Shown here one piece after another: positions 1-9,747 of a stretch of DNA of 64,000 nt. The position numbers and the translations under genes were made by a program. Each line of letters opens with the position of its first letter. Position 1 is the stretch's first letter. Under the pieces are notes generated by a model. That model saw only the letters and a program-made list of their open reading frames with translations, was not told the DNA's origin and searched no databases. The stretch is from assembly GCA_001724995.1 (NCBI GenBank), contig MEFD01000014.1, positions 186,001 to 250,000 on the forward strand, in the 5' to 3' direction. Source of the stretch: Rubrivivax sp. SCN 71-131. Lineage in GTDB: Bacteria; Pseudomonadota; Gammaproteobacteria; Burkholderiales; Burkholderiaceae_C.

Positions 1-2556
1 CACGAGCGCCTTTCCTCCGCGGCCGGCGCGCGCCTGGCCGCGGCGCTGCGCGCGCGCTGGCCGGTGGCCCTGATCGACGAGTTCCAGGACACCGACCCGC
101 TGCAGTGGGCCATCTTCGACGCACTGCACGGCGCGGCCGGTGCGCCGCTGTTCCTGCTCGGCGACCCCAAGCAGGCGATCTACAGCTTCCGCCACGCCGA
201 CCTGCACACCTACCTGCAGGCGCGCTCGCGCGCCCGCACGCTGCGCTCGCTGACCGAGAACCAGCGCTCCACGCCGGCGCTGCTGGCGGCGCTGAACGCG
301 CTCTTCGGCCGCCACGCCCGCGCCTTCGTGCTGCCGGGGCTGGACTACCTGCCGCTGCGGGCCGGCGCCAAGCCGCGGCCGGGCTTCGTCGACCGCAGCG
401 AGGCGCGCGCGCCGCTGCAGCTGTGGTCGCTGCCGCGCGCGCCCGACGGCCAGCCGCTGCCCAAGGGCCAGGCGCGCGCGCTCGCCGCGCAGGCGGTGGC
501 CGCAGAGATCGCGCGCCTGCTCGCCGCCGCGCGCCGCGGCGAGGTCGAGTGCGCCGCACGGCCGCTGGCGGCGAGCGACCTGGCGGTGCTCGTGCGCACG
601 CACGCCGAAGGCGCGCTCATGCGCCGCGCGCTGGCGGCAGTCGGCGTCGGCTGCGTCGAGCTCTCGCAGGCCGACGTGCACCACAGTGCCGATGCCGAGG
701 AGCTCGAGCGCGTGCTCGCGGCGATGCTCGCGCCGCGGCGCGAAGGCGCACTGCGCGCCGCCCTGGCGACCGGGCTGATGGGCCTGGACGCCGCGGCGAT
801 CGAGGCGCTGGCGCACGACGAGGCGGCACTGCTCGGCCACGTCATGCGCTTTGCCGCCTACCGCGAGGCCTGGGTCCGGCACGGCGTCGGCCCGATGCTG
901 CGCCGCTGGCTGCAGCAGGAGCAGGTGGCGCCGCGCCTGCTGCAGCGCGAGGACGGCGAGCGGCGCCTGACCAACCTGCTGCACCTGGCCGAGCGGCTGC
1001 ACGAGGCCGCGGTGCAGCACGCCGCGCCCGAGTCGCTGCTGCGCTGGCTGCAGCAGCAGCGTCGCCACGGCGACAACGGCGACGCCGCGCAGCTGCGCCT
1101 GGAGTCCGATCGCGACCTCGTCGCCATCGTCACCATCCACAAGAGCAAGGGCCTCGAGTACCCGCTGGTGTTCTGCCCCTTCCTCTGGGACGGCAGCCTC
1201 GGCCGCAGCGACGCGCTCTGCGCCGGCATCGATTACCACGACGAACACGGCGCCGCGGTCAGCGACTTCCGCCCCGACGCCGCCCGTGCCGAGGTGAAGG
1301 CGCAGTTGCGCCTGGAGCGCCTGGCCGAGCACGTGCGCCTGATCTACGTCGCGCTCACGCGCGCGGTGCAGCGCTGCGTCGTCGTCGTCGGCCCCTACCG
1401 CAGCGGCAACTCGACCGCCCAGGCCGGCACGGCGCCGCTGAACGGGTTGCTGGCCGGGGAGGGCGACGCGCTCGCGCTGCCGAAGAAGCCGCTCGAGCCG
1501 GCGCGGATCGATGCCGCCTGGGCGGCCTTCGCCGCCGCAGAGGCGCCGCAGGTCGGCCTGCAGGCCCTGCCGCTGCCGCCCGCGCCCGCGTTGGCGCCGC
1601 GCCTCGTGGCGCCGCAGTCGCTGGCGGCGCTGCCAGCGCCGGTGGAGCGCGCGCCGAGCTGGACTCTCGGCAGCTTCAGCAGCCTGGCGCGCGGCTGGCG
1701 TCACGAAGCCGCGGCGCGCGACCACGACGACGCCCTGCCGGACGCCGAGGAGGTCGCCGCCGCGGCCACCGGCGGGGCGGAGACGGCGCGCCCGCGGGAC
1801 GAGGACGACATCCTCGCCTTCCCGCGCGGGCCCGAGGCCGGCGAGTGCCTGCATGCGCTGTTCGAGCGCGTCGACTTCGGCGACGCCAGCACCTGGCCCG
1901 CTGCCGCCGCACGCGCGCTGCAGCTGCATCCGCAGCCGCTGGTCGACGCCGCCCAGGCGCAGCGCCAGCCGCGCCAGTTGCTGCGGCTGCTGCAGGACGT
2001 GCTTCATGCGCCGCTGCCCCTGCTGGCGCCGCAGGGGTCGCTGGCCGCGGTGCCCGCGACGCGGCGGCTGGTCGAGTGGGAGTTCAACCTGCCGCTGCAG
2101 CGCCTGACGCCCGCGGCGCTCGCGGCCGTGCTCGCGCGCCACGGCCTGGCGCTGCCGCTGCCGGCGTTCGCGCCGCTGTCGGGCTTTCTGCGCGGCTTCG
2201 TCGACCTCGCCTTCGAGCACGGCGGACGCTGGTTCGTCGTCGACTGGAAGTCGAACCACCTCGGCGACACGCCGGCCGACTATGCCGGGCAGGCCCTCGC
2301 CGAGGCCGTCCACGCCCACGGCTACGGCCTGCAGGCCCTGCTCTATGCGCTGGCGCTGCACCGCCACCTGCAACGCCGGCTGCGCGGCTACGACGCCGCG
2401 CGCGACTTCGGCGGCGCCATGCTGCTCTTCGTGCGCGGCCTGCGCCCGGCCTGGCGCGGTGCGGATGGCGCGCCCTGCGGCGTCTTTGCGCTGCAGCCCA
2501 GCGCGGCGCTGCTCGACGACTTGTCGGCACTGTTCAACGGGGAGGCGCTGCCATGA
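1..2556 (+). CDS. recB: RecB / UvrD-family exodeoxyribonuclease V beta subunit, 5' truncated by the window edge
   Basis: Frame 1 is open from base 1; LIDEFQDTDPLQWAIFDAL, GDPKQAIYSFR, TIHKSKGLEYPLVFCPF, RLIYVALTRA helicase motifs; C-terminal RecB nuclease motif (FVDLAFEHGGRWFVVDWKSNHLG). The stop overlaps recD. Confidence 0.93.
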   Translation, partial: HERLSSAAGARLAAALRARWPVALIDEFQDTDPLQWAIFDALHGAAGAPLFLLGDPKQAIYSFRHADLHTYLQARSRARTLRSLTENQRSTPALLAALNALFGRHARAFVLPGLDYLPLRAGAKPRPGFVDRSEARAPLQLWSLPRAPDGQPLPKGQARALAAQAVAAEIARLLAAARRGEVECAARPLAASDLAVLVRTHAEGALMRRALAAVGVGCVELSQADVHHSADAEELERVLAAMLAPRREGALRAALATGLMGLDAAAIEALAHDEAALLGHVMRFAAYREAWVRHGVGPMLRRWLQQEQVAPRLLQREDGERRLTNLLHLAERLHEAAVQHAAPESLLRWLQQQRRHGDNGDAAQLRLESDRDLVAIVTIHKSKGLEYPLVFCPFLWDGSLGRSDALCAGIDYHDEHGAAVSDFRPDAARAEVKAQLRLERLAEHVRLIYVALTRAVQRCVVVVGPYRSGNSTAQAGTAPLNGLLAGEGDALALPKKPLEPARIDAAWAAFAAAEAPQVGLQALPLPPAPALAPRLVAPQSLAALPAPVERAPSWTLGSFSSLARGWRHEAAARDHDDALPDAEEVAAAATGGAETARPRDEDDILAFPRGPEAGECLHALFERVDFGDASTWPAAAARALQLHPQPLVDAAQAQRQPRQLLRLLQDVLHAPLPLLAPQGSLAAVPATRRLVEWEFNLPLQRLTPAALAAVLARHGLALPLPAFAPLSGFLRGFVDLAFEHGGRWFVVDWKSNHLGDTPADYAGQALAEAVHAHGYGLQALLYALALHRHLQRRLRGYDAARDFGGAMLLFVRGLRPAWRGADGAPCGVFALQPSAALLDDLSALFNGEALP

Positions 2557-4445
2557 AGCCCGCGACGGACGAGGACGCGCTCGCGCGGGGCCTGGCCGCG
2601 CACCTGCAGCGCTGGGCGGCCGCGCTCGGCGCCGACGCGGCGCTTGCCCAGCAGCTCGCCGCGCTCGGCCTCGCGCTTGCGCGCGCCACGCGCCAGGGCC
2701 ACGTTTGTGTGCCGCTCGCGCAGGCCTTGCCGGGCTGCGAGGACGCGCTGCCGCAAACGCTGCAGCGGCTGCGCGCCTCGGGCGTCGTCGGCTCGCCGCA
2801 GGTCCCCGGTGCCTGCCCGCTCATCGTCGACGACGAGGGCCGCGTCTACCTGCACCGCGACTTCGACCTCGAACGGCGCCTGGCGCAACGCGTCGTGCGC
2901 GCGGCGCGTTTCGATCCGCAGCCGCTGACGAGCGAGGTCGCGGCGCAGCTTGGCGCGCTCTTCAAGGCGGACGCCGATGCCGACGCCGTGCCCGACTGGC
3001 AGCAGATCGCCACCGCGCTCGCGCTGCGCCAGCGGCTGCTCGTCATCAGCGGCGGCCCGGGAACGGGCAAGACGACGACCGTCGTCAAGCTGCTCGCCTG
3101 CCTGCTCGCGCAGGCGCCGCAGGCACGCATCGCGCTGGCCGCGCCCACCGGCAAGGCGGCAGCGCGCCTGGTCGAGGCGGTGAACGCGCGCGCCACCAAC
3201 CTGCCCGCGGCGCTACGCGAGCGGCTGCCGCAGACGGCCAGCACGGTGCACCGGCTGCTGGGCGTGACGCCACAGGGCTTCGTGCACCATGCCGGGCGGC
3301 CACTGGCGCTGGACGTCGTCGTCGTCGACGAAGCCTCGATGCTGGACCTTGCCCTGGCCACGCAACTGCTCGAAGCCGTGCCCGCCGCGGCGCGCATCGT
3401 GCTGCTCGGCGACCAGCACCAGCTCGCGGCGGTGGAATCGGGCGCGGTGTTCGCGGAGCTTGCCGTCGACCCGGGCCTGAGCGAGAGCTGCCGGGTCGCG
3501 CTCGAGGCCGCCTGCGCCCTGCCCGCGGGCAGCCTGCGGCCGCCCACGCCGCTGCAGCGCGGCGCGCTGCAGGACAGCGTGGTCTGGTTCGAGCGCAACT
3601 ACCGCTTCGCCGCCAGCTCGCGCATCGGCCGCCTGGCCGCGCAGATCAAGGGCGGCGAGGGCGACGCCGCGCTGGCGACGCTGCAGGAGGCGGCGCAGCC
3701 CGACACCGCCGACGGCGAGCTGCTGTGGTGCGACGACGCCGACACGCCGCCCGCGCCCCGCGTGCGCCAGGCCTGGCTGCAGGGCCACGGGCCCTATCTG
3801 CAGGCGGTGCAGCAGGCGGTGCAGCAGGCACTGCCCGCGGGGCCTGAAGCGGCGGCGGCGCTGGCGCACGCCTTCGCGCGCTTTCGCGTCCTCTGCGCGC
3901 ACCGCGAAGGCGCGCGCGGCATGGCGGCCGTCAACGCCGCGCTGGACGCGCACGCACGGCAGCGGCTCGCCCTGCTGCACGCGCAGCACCCGAGCCCGCC
4001 CGGCAGCGCGTTCTACGTCGGGCGCCCGGTGATGGTGCTGAAGAACCAGCCGCTGCTGCAGCTCTTCAACGGCGACATCGGCATCACGCTGCCGCCCGCG
4101 CCCGGCGAGTCCGGCCTCGTCGTCGCCTTCGCGCAAGCCGGTGGCGAAGTCCGGCGCGTTCCCGCGCAGCGACTGCCCGAGCACCAGAGCGCGTGGGCGA
4201 TGACGGTGCACAAGGCGCAGGGCTCGGAGTTCGACGCCGTGCTCGTGCTGCTGCCCGAGGCCCGCAGCCCGGTGCTCACGCGCGAGCTGCTCTACACCGC
4301 CGTCACGCGCGCGCGCCAGCGCGTGCTGCTGGCCGGCAGCGCCGCCGTGGTCGCCGCGGCCATCGCGGCCCCGACGCGGCGACACTCGGGCCTGGGCGCG
4401 CGGCTGCGCGAGGCCCTGGCCGCCCTCGTCCCGTCCGAACCATGA
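2553..4445 (+). CDS. recD: RecD, exodeoxyribonuclease V alpha subunit
   Basis: Walker A ISGGPGTGKTTTVVKLLA, DVVVVDEASMLDL, AMTVHKAQGSEFDAVLVLLP. The start is internal to the 105..4445 ORF and overlaps the recB stop as ATGA. Confidence 0.92.
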   Translation: MKPATDEDALARGLAAHLQRWAAALGADAALAQQLAALGLALARATRQGHVCVPLAQALPGCEDALPQTLQRLRASGVVGSPQVPGACPLIVDDEGRVYLHRDFDLERRLAQRVVRAARFDPQPLTSEVAAQLGALFKADADADAVPDWQQIATALALRQRLLVISGGPGTGKTTTVVKLLACLLAQAPQARIALAAPTGKAAARLVEAVNARATNLPAALRERLPQTASTVHRLLGVTPQGFVHHAGRPLALDVVVVDEASMLDLALATQLLEAVPAAARIVLLGDQHQLAAVESGAVFAELAVDPGLSESCRVALEAACALPAGSLRPPTPLQRGALQDSVVWFERNYRFAASSRIGRLAAQIKGGEGDAALATLQEAAQPDTADGELLWCDDADTPPAPRVRQAWLQGHGPYLQAVQQAVQQALPAGPEAAAALAHAFARFRVLCAHREGARGMAAVNAALDAHARQRLALLHAQHPSPPGSAFYVGRPVMVLKNQPLLQLFNGDIGITLPPAPGESGLVVAFAQAGGEVRRVPAQRLPEHQSAWAMTVHKAQGSEFDAVLVLLPEARSPVLTRELLYTAVTRARQRVLLAGSAAVVAAAIAAPTRRHSGLGARLREALAALVPSEP

Positions 4446-5572
4446 CCCTGTTGCTGCACACCGCCGACTGGCAGATCGGCCGCACCTACGCGCGCTTCGC
4501 GCCCGACGACGCCTTGGCCCTGGCCGAGGCGCGCATCGCCACCGTCGAGCGCCTGGCGCGGCGCGCCGCCGAGCGCGGCGCCGACGCGGTGCTGGTGGCC
4601 GGCGACGTCTTCGACGCCCAGGCCGTCTCGCCGCGCACCATGCGCCGGCTCTTCAACGCCCTCGCCCCCTACCCCGGGCCCTGGGTGATGATCCCCGGCA
4701 ACCACGACGCCGCCCTCGCCGAAGGCGTATGGGCGCAGGCGCGCCGCCTCGAGCTGCTGCCGCCCAATCTGCACCTGTCGCTGCAGCCGGCAATCGTCGA
4801 GTTGCCGGAGCTGCAGCTGGCCGTGCTGACCGCGCCGCTGACGCAGCGCCACACCTACGACGACGCCACCGCCTGGTTCGATGAGGCCGCCACCCCTGCG
4901 GGCTGGCTGCGCGTGGGCCTGGCACATGGCGCGGTGCAGGGCCTGCTGCCCGAGGACGTGGACGCGACGAACCCGATCGCACCGGATCGCGCCGCGCGCG
5001 CGCGGCTGGACTACCTCGCGCTCGGTGACTGGCACGGCGCCCGGCGCATCGACGCGCGCAGCTGGTACGCCGGCACGCCCGAGCCCGAGCGCTTCAAGGA
5101 CAACGATCCCGGCCATGTGCTGTGGGTGCGGCTGCAGGGTGCGGGCGCCGCGCCGCAGGTCGAGGCGGAGGCGATCGCGCGCCACCGCTGGCGCGAACGG
5201 GCGCTGTCGCTGGCCGTGCCGAGCGACGTCGACGAGGCCATCGCGCTGCTGCAGGCCTGCGGCGCCGACGAAGTGCTCAGCCTGCTGCTCGCGGGTCACG
5301 TCGACCTCGCCGCGCACCAGCGCCTGCAGCGCGCCCTGCAGGCGGCGCAGGCGCGGCTGCGCGCGCTGGTCGTCGACGCCGCGCAGCTGCGGCTGGCACC
5401 CACCGCCGAAGACATCGCCGCGCTGCAGGCGGACGGCTACCTCGGCGCCGTGATCGCCGAGTTGCGCGACGCTGCCCCCGAGCGCCGGCGCACGGCCCAG
5501 GATGCGCTGGCGATCCTCGCCACGCTGCTGGCCGAGCAGCGCGAGGCCGGCGCCGCCGCGCAGCGCGCATGA
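4442..5572 (+). CDS. SbcD/Mre11-like (YhaO-like) metallophosphoesterase DNA repair exonuclease
   Basis: LLHTADWQIGRTY, VLVAGDVFDAQAV, MIPGNHDAAL, GLAHGAVQG, LGDWHGARRI metallophosphoesterase motifs. ATGA overlap with recD. Confidence 0.85.
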   Translation: MTLLLHTADWQIGRTYARFAPDDALALAEARIATVERLARRAAERGADAVLVAGDVFDAQAVSPRTMRRLFNALAPYPGPWVMIPGNHDAALAEGVWAQARRLELLPPNLHLSLQPAIVELPELQLAVLTAPLTQRHTYDDATAWFDEAATPAGWLRVGLAHGAVQGLLPEDVDATNPIAPDRAARARLDYLALGDWHGARRIDARSWYAGTPEPERFKDNDPGHVLWVRLQGAGAAPQVEAEAIARHRWRERALSLAVPSDVDEAIALLQACGADEVLSLLLAGHVDLAAHQRLQRALQAAQARLRALVVDAAQLRLAPTAEDIAALQADGYLGAVIAELRDAAPERRRTAQDALAILATLLAEQREAGAAAQRA

Positions 5573-8241
5573 AGCTCACGCGCCTGGCGGTGGCCGAACT
5601 GCGCCAGTTCAGGACGCGCCTGGAGCTGGCGGCGCTGCAGCCCGGGCTCAACCTCTTCGCGGGCGCCAACGAGGCCGGCAAGAGCACGCTCGTGCGCGCC
5701 ATCCGCGCCGCCTTCTTCGAGCGCTACCGCTCGTCCGCGGTCGAGGACCTGCGCCCCTGGGGCGACAGCGCTGCGACCCCCACCATCGAGATCGACTTCT
5801 CCATCGCGGGCACCGACTACCGCCTGCGCAAGGCCTTCCTGAAGAACAAGCGCTGCGAACTGCAGATCGGCGCGCGCCGGCTCGAGGGCAACGAGGCCGA
5901 GGAGCATCTGGCGGCACTGCTGGGCTTCCAGTTCGCGGCCAAGGGCGCAAGCCGGCCCGAACATGGCGGCATCCCCGGCCTGCTGTGGATCGAGCAGGGT
6001 GCCGCCCAGGAGCTGCACGACGCCGTGCGCCATGCCGCCGGGCACCTGCAGCGCGCGCTCGATGCGCAGCTCGGCTCGATCGCCGCCAGCGGCGGCGACG
6101 CGTTGCTGGCGCGCGTGCGCGAGCAGCGCGGCGAGCTGCGCACCCACACCGGCAGGCCGCGCGGCGCGCTGGAGGACGCCCAGGCCGCCGCCGACGAAGC
6201 CGACGCGCGCGTGCAGGCGCTGGCCGCCGCGGCGCAGGCCTATCGCGAGCAGGTCGACGCCTTGCGCCTGCTCGGCGAACAGCATGCGACCGAGGAGCGA
6301 ACCAGGCCCTGGGAGCCGCTGCGCGCACAGCTTGGCGCAGCCGATCAGGCGCTGGCGCAGGCGCAGGCCTTGAGCGCGCAGCGCAGCACCCAGGCCGCCG
6401 CGCTCGCGCGCGGCGAGGAGCTGGGCGCGCTGCTGCGCACGCAACTGGCGGCCGACGCCCGGCAGGAGGATGCGCTCGCCCAGCGCAAGGCCGCGCTGCA
6501 GCTGGCGCAGGCGGCACTCGAGGCGGCGCGGGGCGCGCAAGCCGTCGCCGCGCGCGGGCTTGCCGAGGCCCAGGCGCGCGCGACCGCCGCGCACGCCAGC
6601 CTGGCGCTGGCCCGCCAGGAAGCCACGCGCGCGCAGCTGCAGCGCCAGCTCGAATCGACCCGGGCGCATGCGGCCGCGGTCGCCGAGCTGCTGCAGCGCG
6701 CCCTCGCCGAGGCCGAGCGCGAAGCCGCACTGCGCCGCCAGGCGCGGGCGCTCGCGCTGCCGCCCGACGATCTGCAGCAGCTGCGCACGCAGGACGAGCG
6801 CCTGCGCGACCTCGGCCTGCAGCTGCAGGGGCTGGCGACACGCCTCGTGCACGAACTGCAGCCGGGTGCAGCCGTCCTGCTGGACGGCCGTGCGCTGCCG
6901 CGCGAGGGCGAGCAGCTGCTCGCCGCGCCCGCGCAACTCGAGGTCGAGGGCGTCGGACGCTTCACCATCGCCCCGGGCGGCAGCGACCTGGCCGCGCGCC
7001 GCGCCGAGCAGGAGCGTCTGCAGGCCGAGCAGCGCGCGCTGCTGCAGCGCCTGGGCCTGGCCAGCCGCAGCGAGGCCGAGGCGCGCGCGCAGGCCGAGCG
7101 CGCGCAGCTCACCCACGCCGACGCCGCCGCCAAGGCGCTGCTCCTGCTGGCGCCTCGGGGGCTGGCCGCCCTGCAGGCCGAAGCCGAACGCACCGGCGCC
7201 GAGCATGCGCAGGCGCAGGCCACGCTGGCGCAACTTCCCCCGGCGCCCCAGGCAACGGCACGCACGCCGTTCACTCCCGTGGCGCCGGTGGAAGTGGCGC
7301 TGGCCGCGGCCGAGGACGCGCAGCGCGTCGCCGAAGTCGCCAGCCAGGCGCTCGACCGATCGCGCCAAGCCCAGGCCGGCGCGCACGCCGCGGTCGAGGC
7401 CGCCGCGCGTGAGCACGACGCGCTGGCGTCGCTGCGCGCCGACGCGGGGCAGCGCGCGCAACGCGCGCAGGCGCAGCGGCGCCTCGTCGACACGCAGGCC
7501 GAGCTCGAGGTGAAGCAGCGCGAGCTGCAGGCCCTGGACGCGCGGATCGCCGCCGCGCGCCCCGACATCCTGGCGCAGGACGTGCAGCGCCTGCGCCGCA
7601 GCACCGAGGAGGCCGAGCGCGTGCACCGCGAGCGCAAGCTGCAGCTCGTGCAGCTCGAGGCGGGCCTGGTCGCGGCGGGCGCGCAGGGTGTCGACGAGAC
7701 CCTGGCGCAGGCGCAGCAGCAGCAGGCCGCCGCCGCGCGCCGGCGCGACGAGCTGCAGCGCCGCGCCGACGCCCTCGTGCTGCTGGAGCAGACCCTGCAG
7801 GCGCACCGCCAGGCGCTGACGCAGCGGCTGCGGGCGCCGCTGCAGCGCCACCTCGACCACTACCTCGAGCTGCTCTTCCCCGGCGGCAGGCTGGCGGTGG
7901 ACGAGCAGCTGCAGCCCGGCGAGCTGTCACGCCCGCAAACCGGGCAGGCCCGCGACGCGGCTGCAGCCGGCTCCCTCCCGTTCACGGAACTGAGCTTCGG
8001 CGCGCGCGAGCAGCTGGGCATCATCAGCCGCCTGGCCTATGCCGACCTGCTGCGCGAAGGCGGGCGCCCGACGCTGATCATCCTCGACGACGCCCTGGTG
8101 CACAGCGACGCCGAGCGCCTCGGGCGCATGAAGCGCGTGCTCTACGACGCCGCGACGCGCCATCAGGTGCTGCTCTTCACCTGCCACGCCGAGCGCTGGC
8201 GCGACATGGGGGTGGCGGTGCGCGAGCTGCGGGCGGCGTAG
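5569..8241 (+). CDS. SbcC/Rad50/YhaN-like AAA ATPase with long coiled coil
   Basis: N-terminal GLNLFAGANEAGKSTLVRAIRAAFF (Walker A), long Ala/Gln/Glu-rich coiled coil, C-terminal LSFGAREQLGIISRLAYADLL signature and PTLIILDDALVHSDAERL Walker B. Confidence 0.85.
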   Translation: MKLTRLAVAELRQFRTRLELAALQPGLNLFAGANEAGKSTLVRAIRAAFFERYRSSAVEDLRPWGDSAATPTIEIDFSIAGTDYRLRKAFLKNKRCELQIGARRLEGNEAEEHLAALLGFQFAAKGASRPEHGGIPGLLWIEQGAAQELHDAVRHAAGHLQRALDAQLGSIAASGGDALLARVREQRGELRTHTGRPRGALEDAQAAADEADARVQALAAAAQAYREQVDALRLLGEQHATEERTRPWEPLRAQLGAADQALAQAQALSAQRSTQAAALARGEELGALLRTQLAADARQEDALAQRKAALQLAQAALEAARGAQAVAARGLAEAQARATAAHASLALARQEATRAQLQRQLESTRAHAAAVAELLQRALAEAEREAALRRQARALALPPDDLQQLRTQDERLRDLGLQLQGLATRLVHELQPGAAVLLDGRALPREGEQLLAAPAQLEVEGVGRFTIAPGGSDLAARRAEQERLQAEQRALLQRLGLASRSEAEARAQAERAQLTHADAAAKALLLLAPRGLAALQAEAERTGAEHAQAQATLAQLPPAPQATARTPFTPVAPVEVALAAAEDAQRVAEVASQALDRSRQAQAGAHAAVEAAAREHDALASLRADAGQRAQRAQAQRRLVDTQAELEVKQRELQALDARIAAARPDILAQDVQRLRRSTEEAERVHRERKLQLVQLEAGLVAAGAQGVDETLAQAQQQQAAAARRRDELQRRADALVLLEQTLQAHRQALTQRLRAPLQRHLDHYLELLFPGGRLAVDEQLQPGELSRPQTGQARDAAAAGSLPFTELSFGAREQLGIISRLAYADLLREGGRPTLIILDDALVHSDAERLGRMKRVLYDAATRHQVLLFTCHAERWRDMGVAVRELRAA

Positions 8242-8422
8242 AGCCTGGTGCCGCTGCCAAAGCCCCGCCTTGCAGAAGGCGCCGGTCGGATCAATCATCG
8301 CGTGCACCGGGCTGCGGCCGCGGGGACGGCGCGGCGGCGACCCAAGACCGTGCTGGCGATGGGGAATGGGCTTCGTCAGGCCCCGCGGGACGCCAACAGG
8401 CCTTGAACCAAGGGATAACCCT

Positions 8423-8550
8423 ATGTGCACTTCAATTCCTGTTTGCGCCAGCTCAAAGATGCATATTCTTGCCTGTAGCCACGTCGGCTACCCCGTTCTA
8501 AATCGGTATTCCAGTACCATAATGCGCATACACCTCGGCAGGAGAAGCTC
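8423..8550 (+). promoter_or_regulatory. Upstream leader/promoter region of the benzoyl-CoA reductase operon (AT-richer, contains a short palindrome)
   Basis: Locally AT-rich stretch directly before the first subunit; GTAGCC-ACGTC-GGCTAC inverted repeat at 8475-8491; GGAG ribosome-binding-like sequence just before the ATG at 8551. Confidence 0.4.
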
Positions 8551-9729
8551 ATGACCACCGCATCCCCCCCCGTGCTCAGCGGCGACCTCGACGAAATCTT
8601 CGAGTACTGCAATTCGCTGCGGCAAGGGCCCGTGCCCACCGACGACCAGCTGCCCGCGGGCTTCGTCGGCACCATCGGGCATTTCCCCGTCTACTTCCCC
8701 GAGGAGCTCGCGCACTCGGTGGGCCTGTTGCCGGTGAACATCCTCGGCGGCGGCAACAAGCTCGAGCTCAAGCACGCCGACGCGCACATGGGCTCGTTCA
8801 TCTGCTCGATCTGCCGCTCGACCACCGAGATGGGCCTGAACGGCTCGCTCAGCACGCTCAAGGGCTTCGTCACGCACCCGATCTGCGACGCCGCCAAGCA
8901 CCTCGCCGGCATCTGGGCGCGCAACTTCCCCGACCAGCTCGGCCAGATCCTCTACACGCCGCAGAACCCGAACTCGCCGGGGGCCGCGCGTTATGTGGCC
9001 GCCGAGTTCCAGCGGCTGCGCGCCGACATGGAGAAGCAGGCCGGCGTGAAGTCCGACGACGAGCGCCTGCTGGCCAGCATCCGCGTCTACAACGAGAACC
9101 GCCGCCTGCTGCGCGAGATGTACCGCATCCGCCGCGACGAGCCCTGGAAGCTCAGCTGCACCGAGTCCTACCTGCTGCTGCGTGCGCGCACCCGCATCTC
9201 CTGCGAGGAGCACAACCAGCTGCTCGCGCTCGCCCTGGCCGGCATCAAGGCGCGCAAGACCAGCCCGCAGGACAAGCCGCGCGTGGTCTTCGTCGGCGGC
9301 TTCTGCGAACAGCCGCCGCTCGAGATGCTCGAGGCCATCGACGACAACTGCTACGTCGTCGACGACGACCTGCTGGTGGGCCTGCGCTGGATCATCGACG
9401 ACGTGCCCGAGACCGGCGACCCGGTGTGGGCGCTGGCCGAGAGCTTCGTCGACCGCTCCGACGCGAGCCCCGTGCAGCACGACGAGCGCAAGTCCAAGGA
9501 GCAGTACCTGACGGACATGGTCGAGAAGTCCAAGGCCGACGCGGTCATCGTCACCGCCGCCAAGTTCTGCGAACCGGGCCTGGACGAACAGGTGGCGTGG
9601 TCCAAGCACCTCGACCACGTGCACGTGCCGCACCTCGTGCTCGAGTTCGAGGAGAAGATGAATTCCTTCGAGCAGATGGCGATGCAGCTCGAGACGTTCG
9701 CCGAATCGCTGCTGTTCACCAATGCCTGA
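8551..9729 (+). CDS. bzdN: Benzoyl-CoA reductase subunit, BcrC/BzdN-like
   Basis: 392 aa; ADAHMGSFICSICRSTTEMGLNGSL and HPICDAAKH Cys motifs, FVGGFCEQPPLEMLEAID; 2-hydroxyglutaryl-CoA dehydratase D-component family; first in a four-gene set with two ASKHA ATPases. The bzd versus bcr subtype is inferred from subunit sizes. Confidence 0.85.
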   Translation: MTTASPPVLSGDLDEIFEYCNSLRQGPVPTDDQLPAGFVGTIGHFPVYFPEELAHSVGLLPVNILGGGNKLELKHADAHMGSFICSICRSTTEMGLNGSLSTLKGFVTHPICDAAKHLAGIWARNFPDQLGQILYTPQNPNSPGAARYVAAEFQRLRADMEKQAGVKSDDERLLASIRVYNENRRLLREMYRIRRDEPWKLSCTESYLLLRARTRISCEEHNQLLALALAGIKARKTSPQDKPRVVFVGGFCEQPPLEMLEAIDDNCYVVDDDLLVGLRWIIDDVPETGDPVWALAESFVDRSDASPVQHDERKSKEQYLTDMVEKSKADAVIVTAAKFCEPGLDEQVAWSKHLDHVHVPHLVLEFEEKMNSFEQMAMQLETFAESLLFTNA

Positions 9730-9747
9730 GCTGACAGGAGACCGCAA

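Noticed and set aside
105-2552. 1446-aa ORF extending from 105 through recD
   Set aside because: Only the part from 2553 is RecD; the N-terminal ~816 codons are an Arg/Ala-rich out-of-frame shadow of recB.
8417-8470. BzdR-type operator (TGCA-N6-TGCA) or FNR box upstream of the reductase genes
   Set aside because: TGCA occurs at 8426 and 8460 but with the wrong spacing, and no full TTGAT-N4-ATCAA was found; only partial half-sites.
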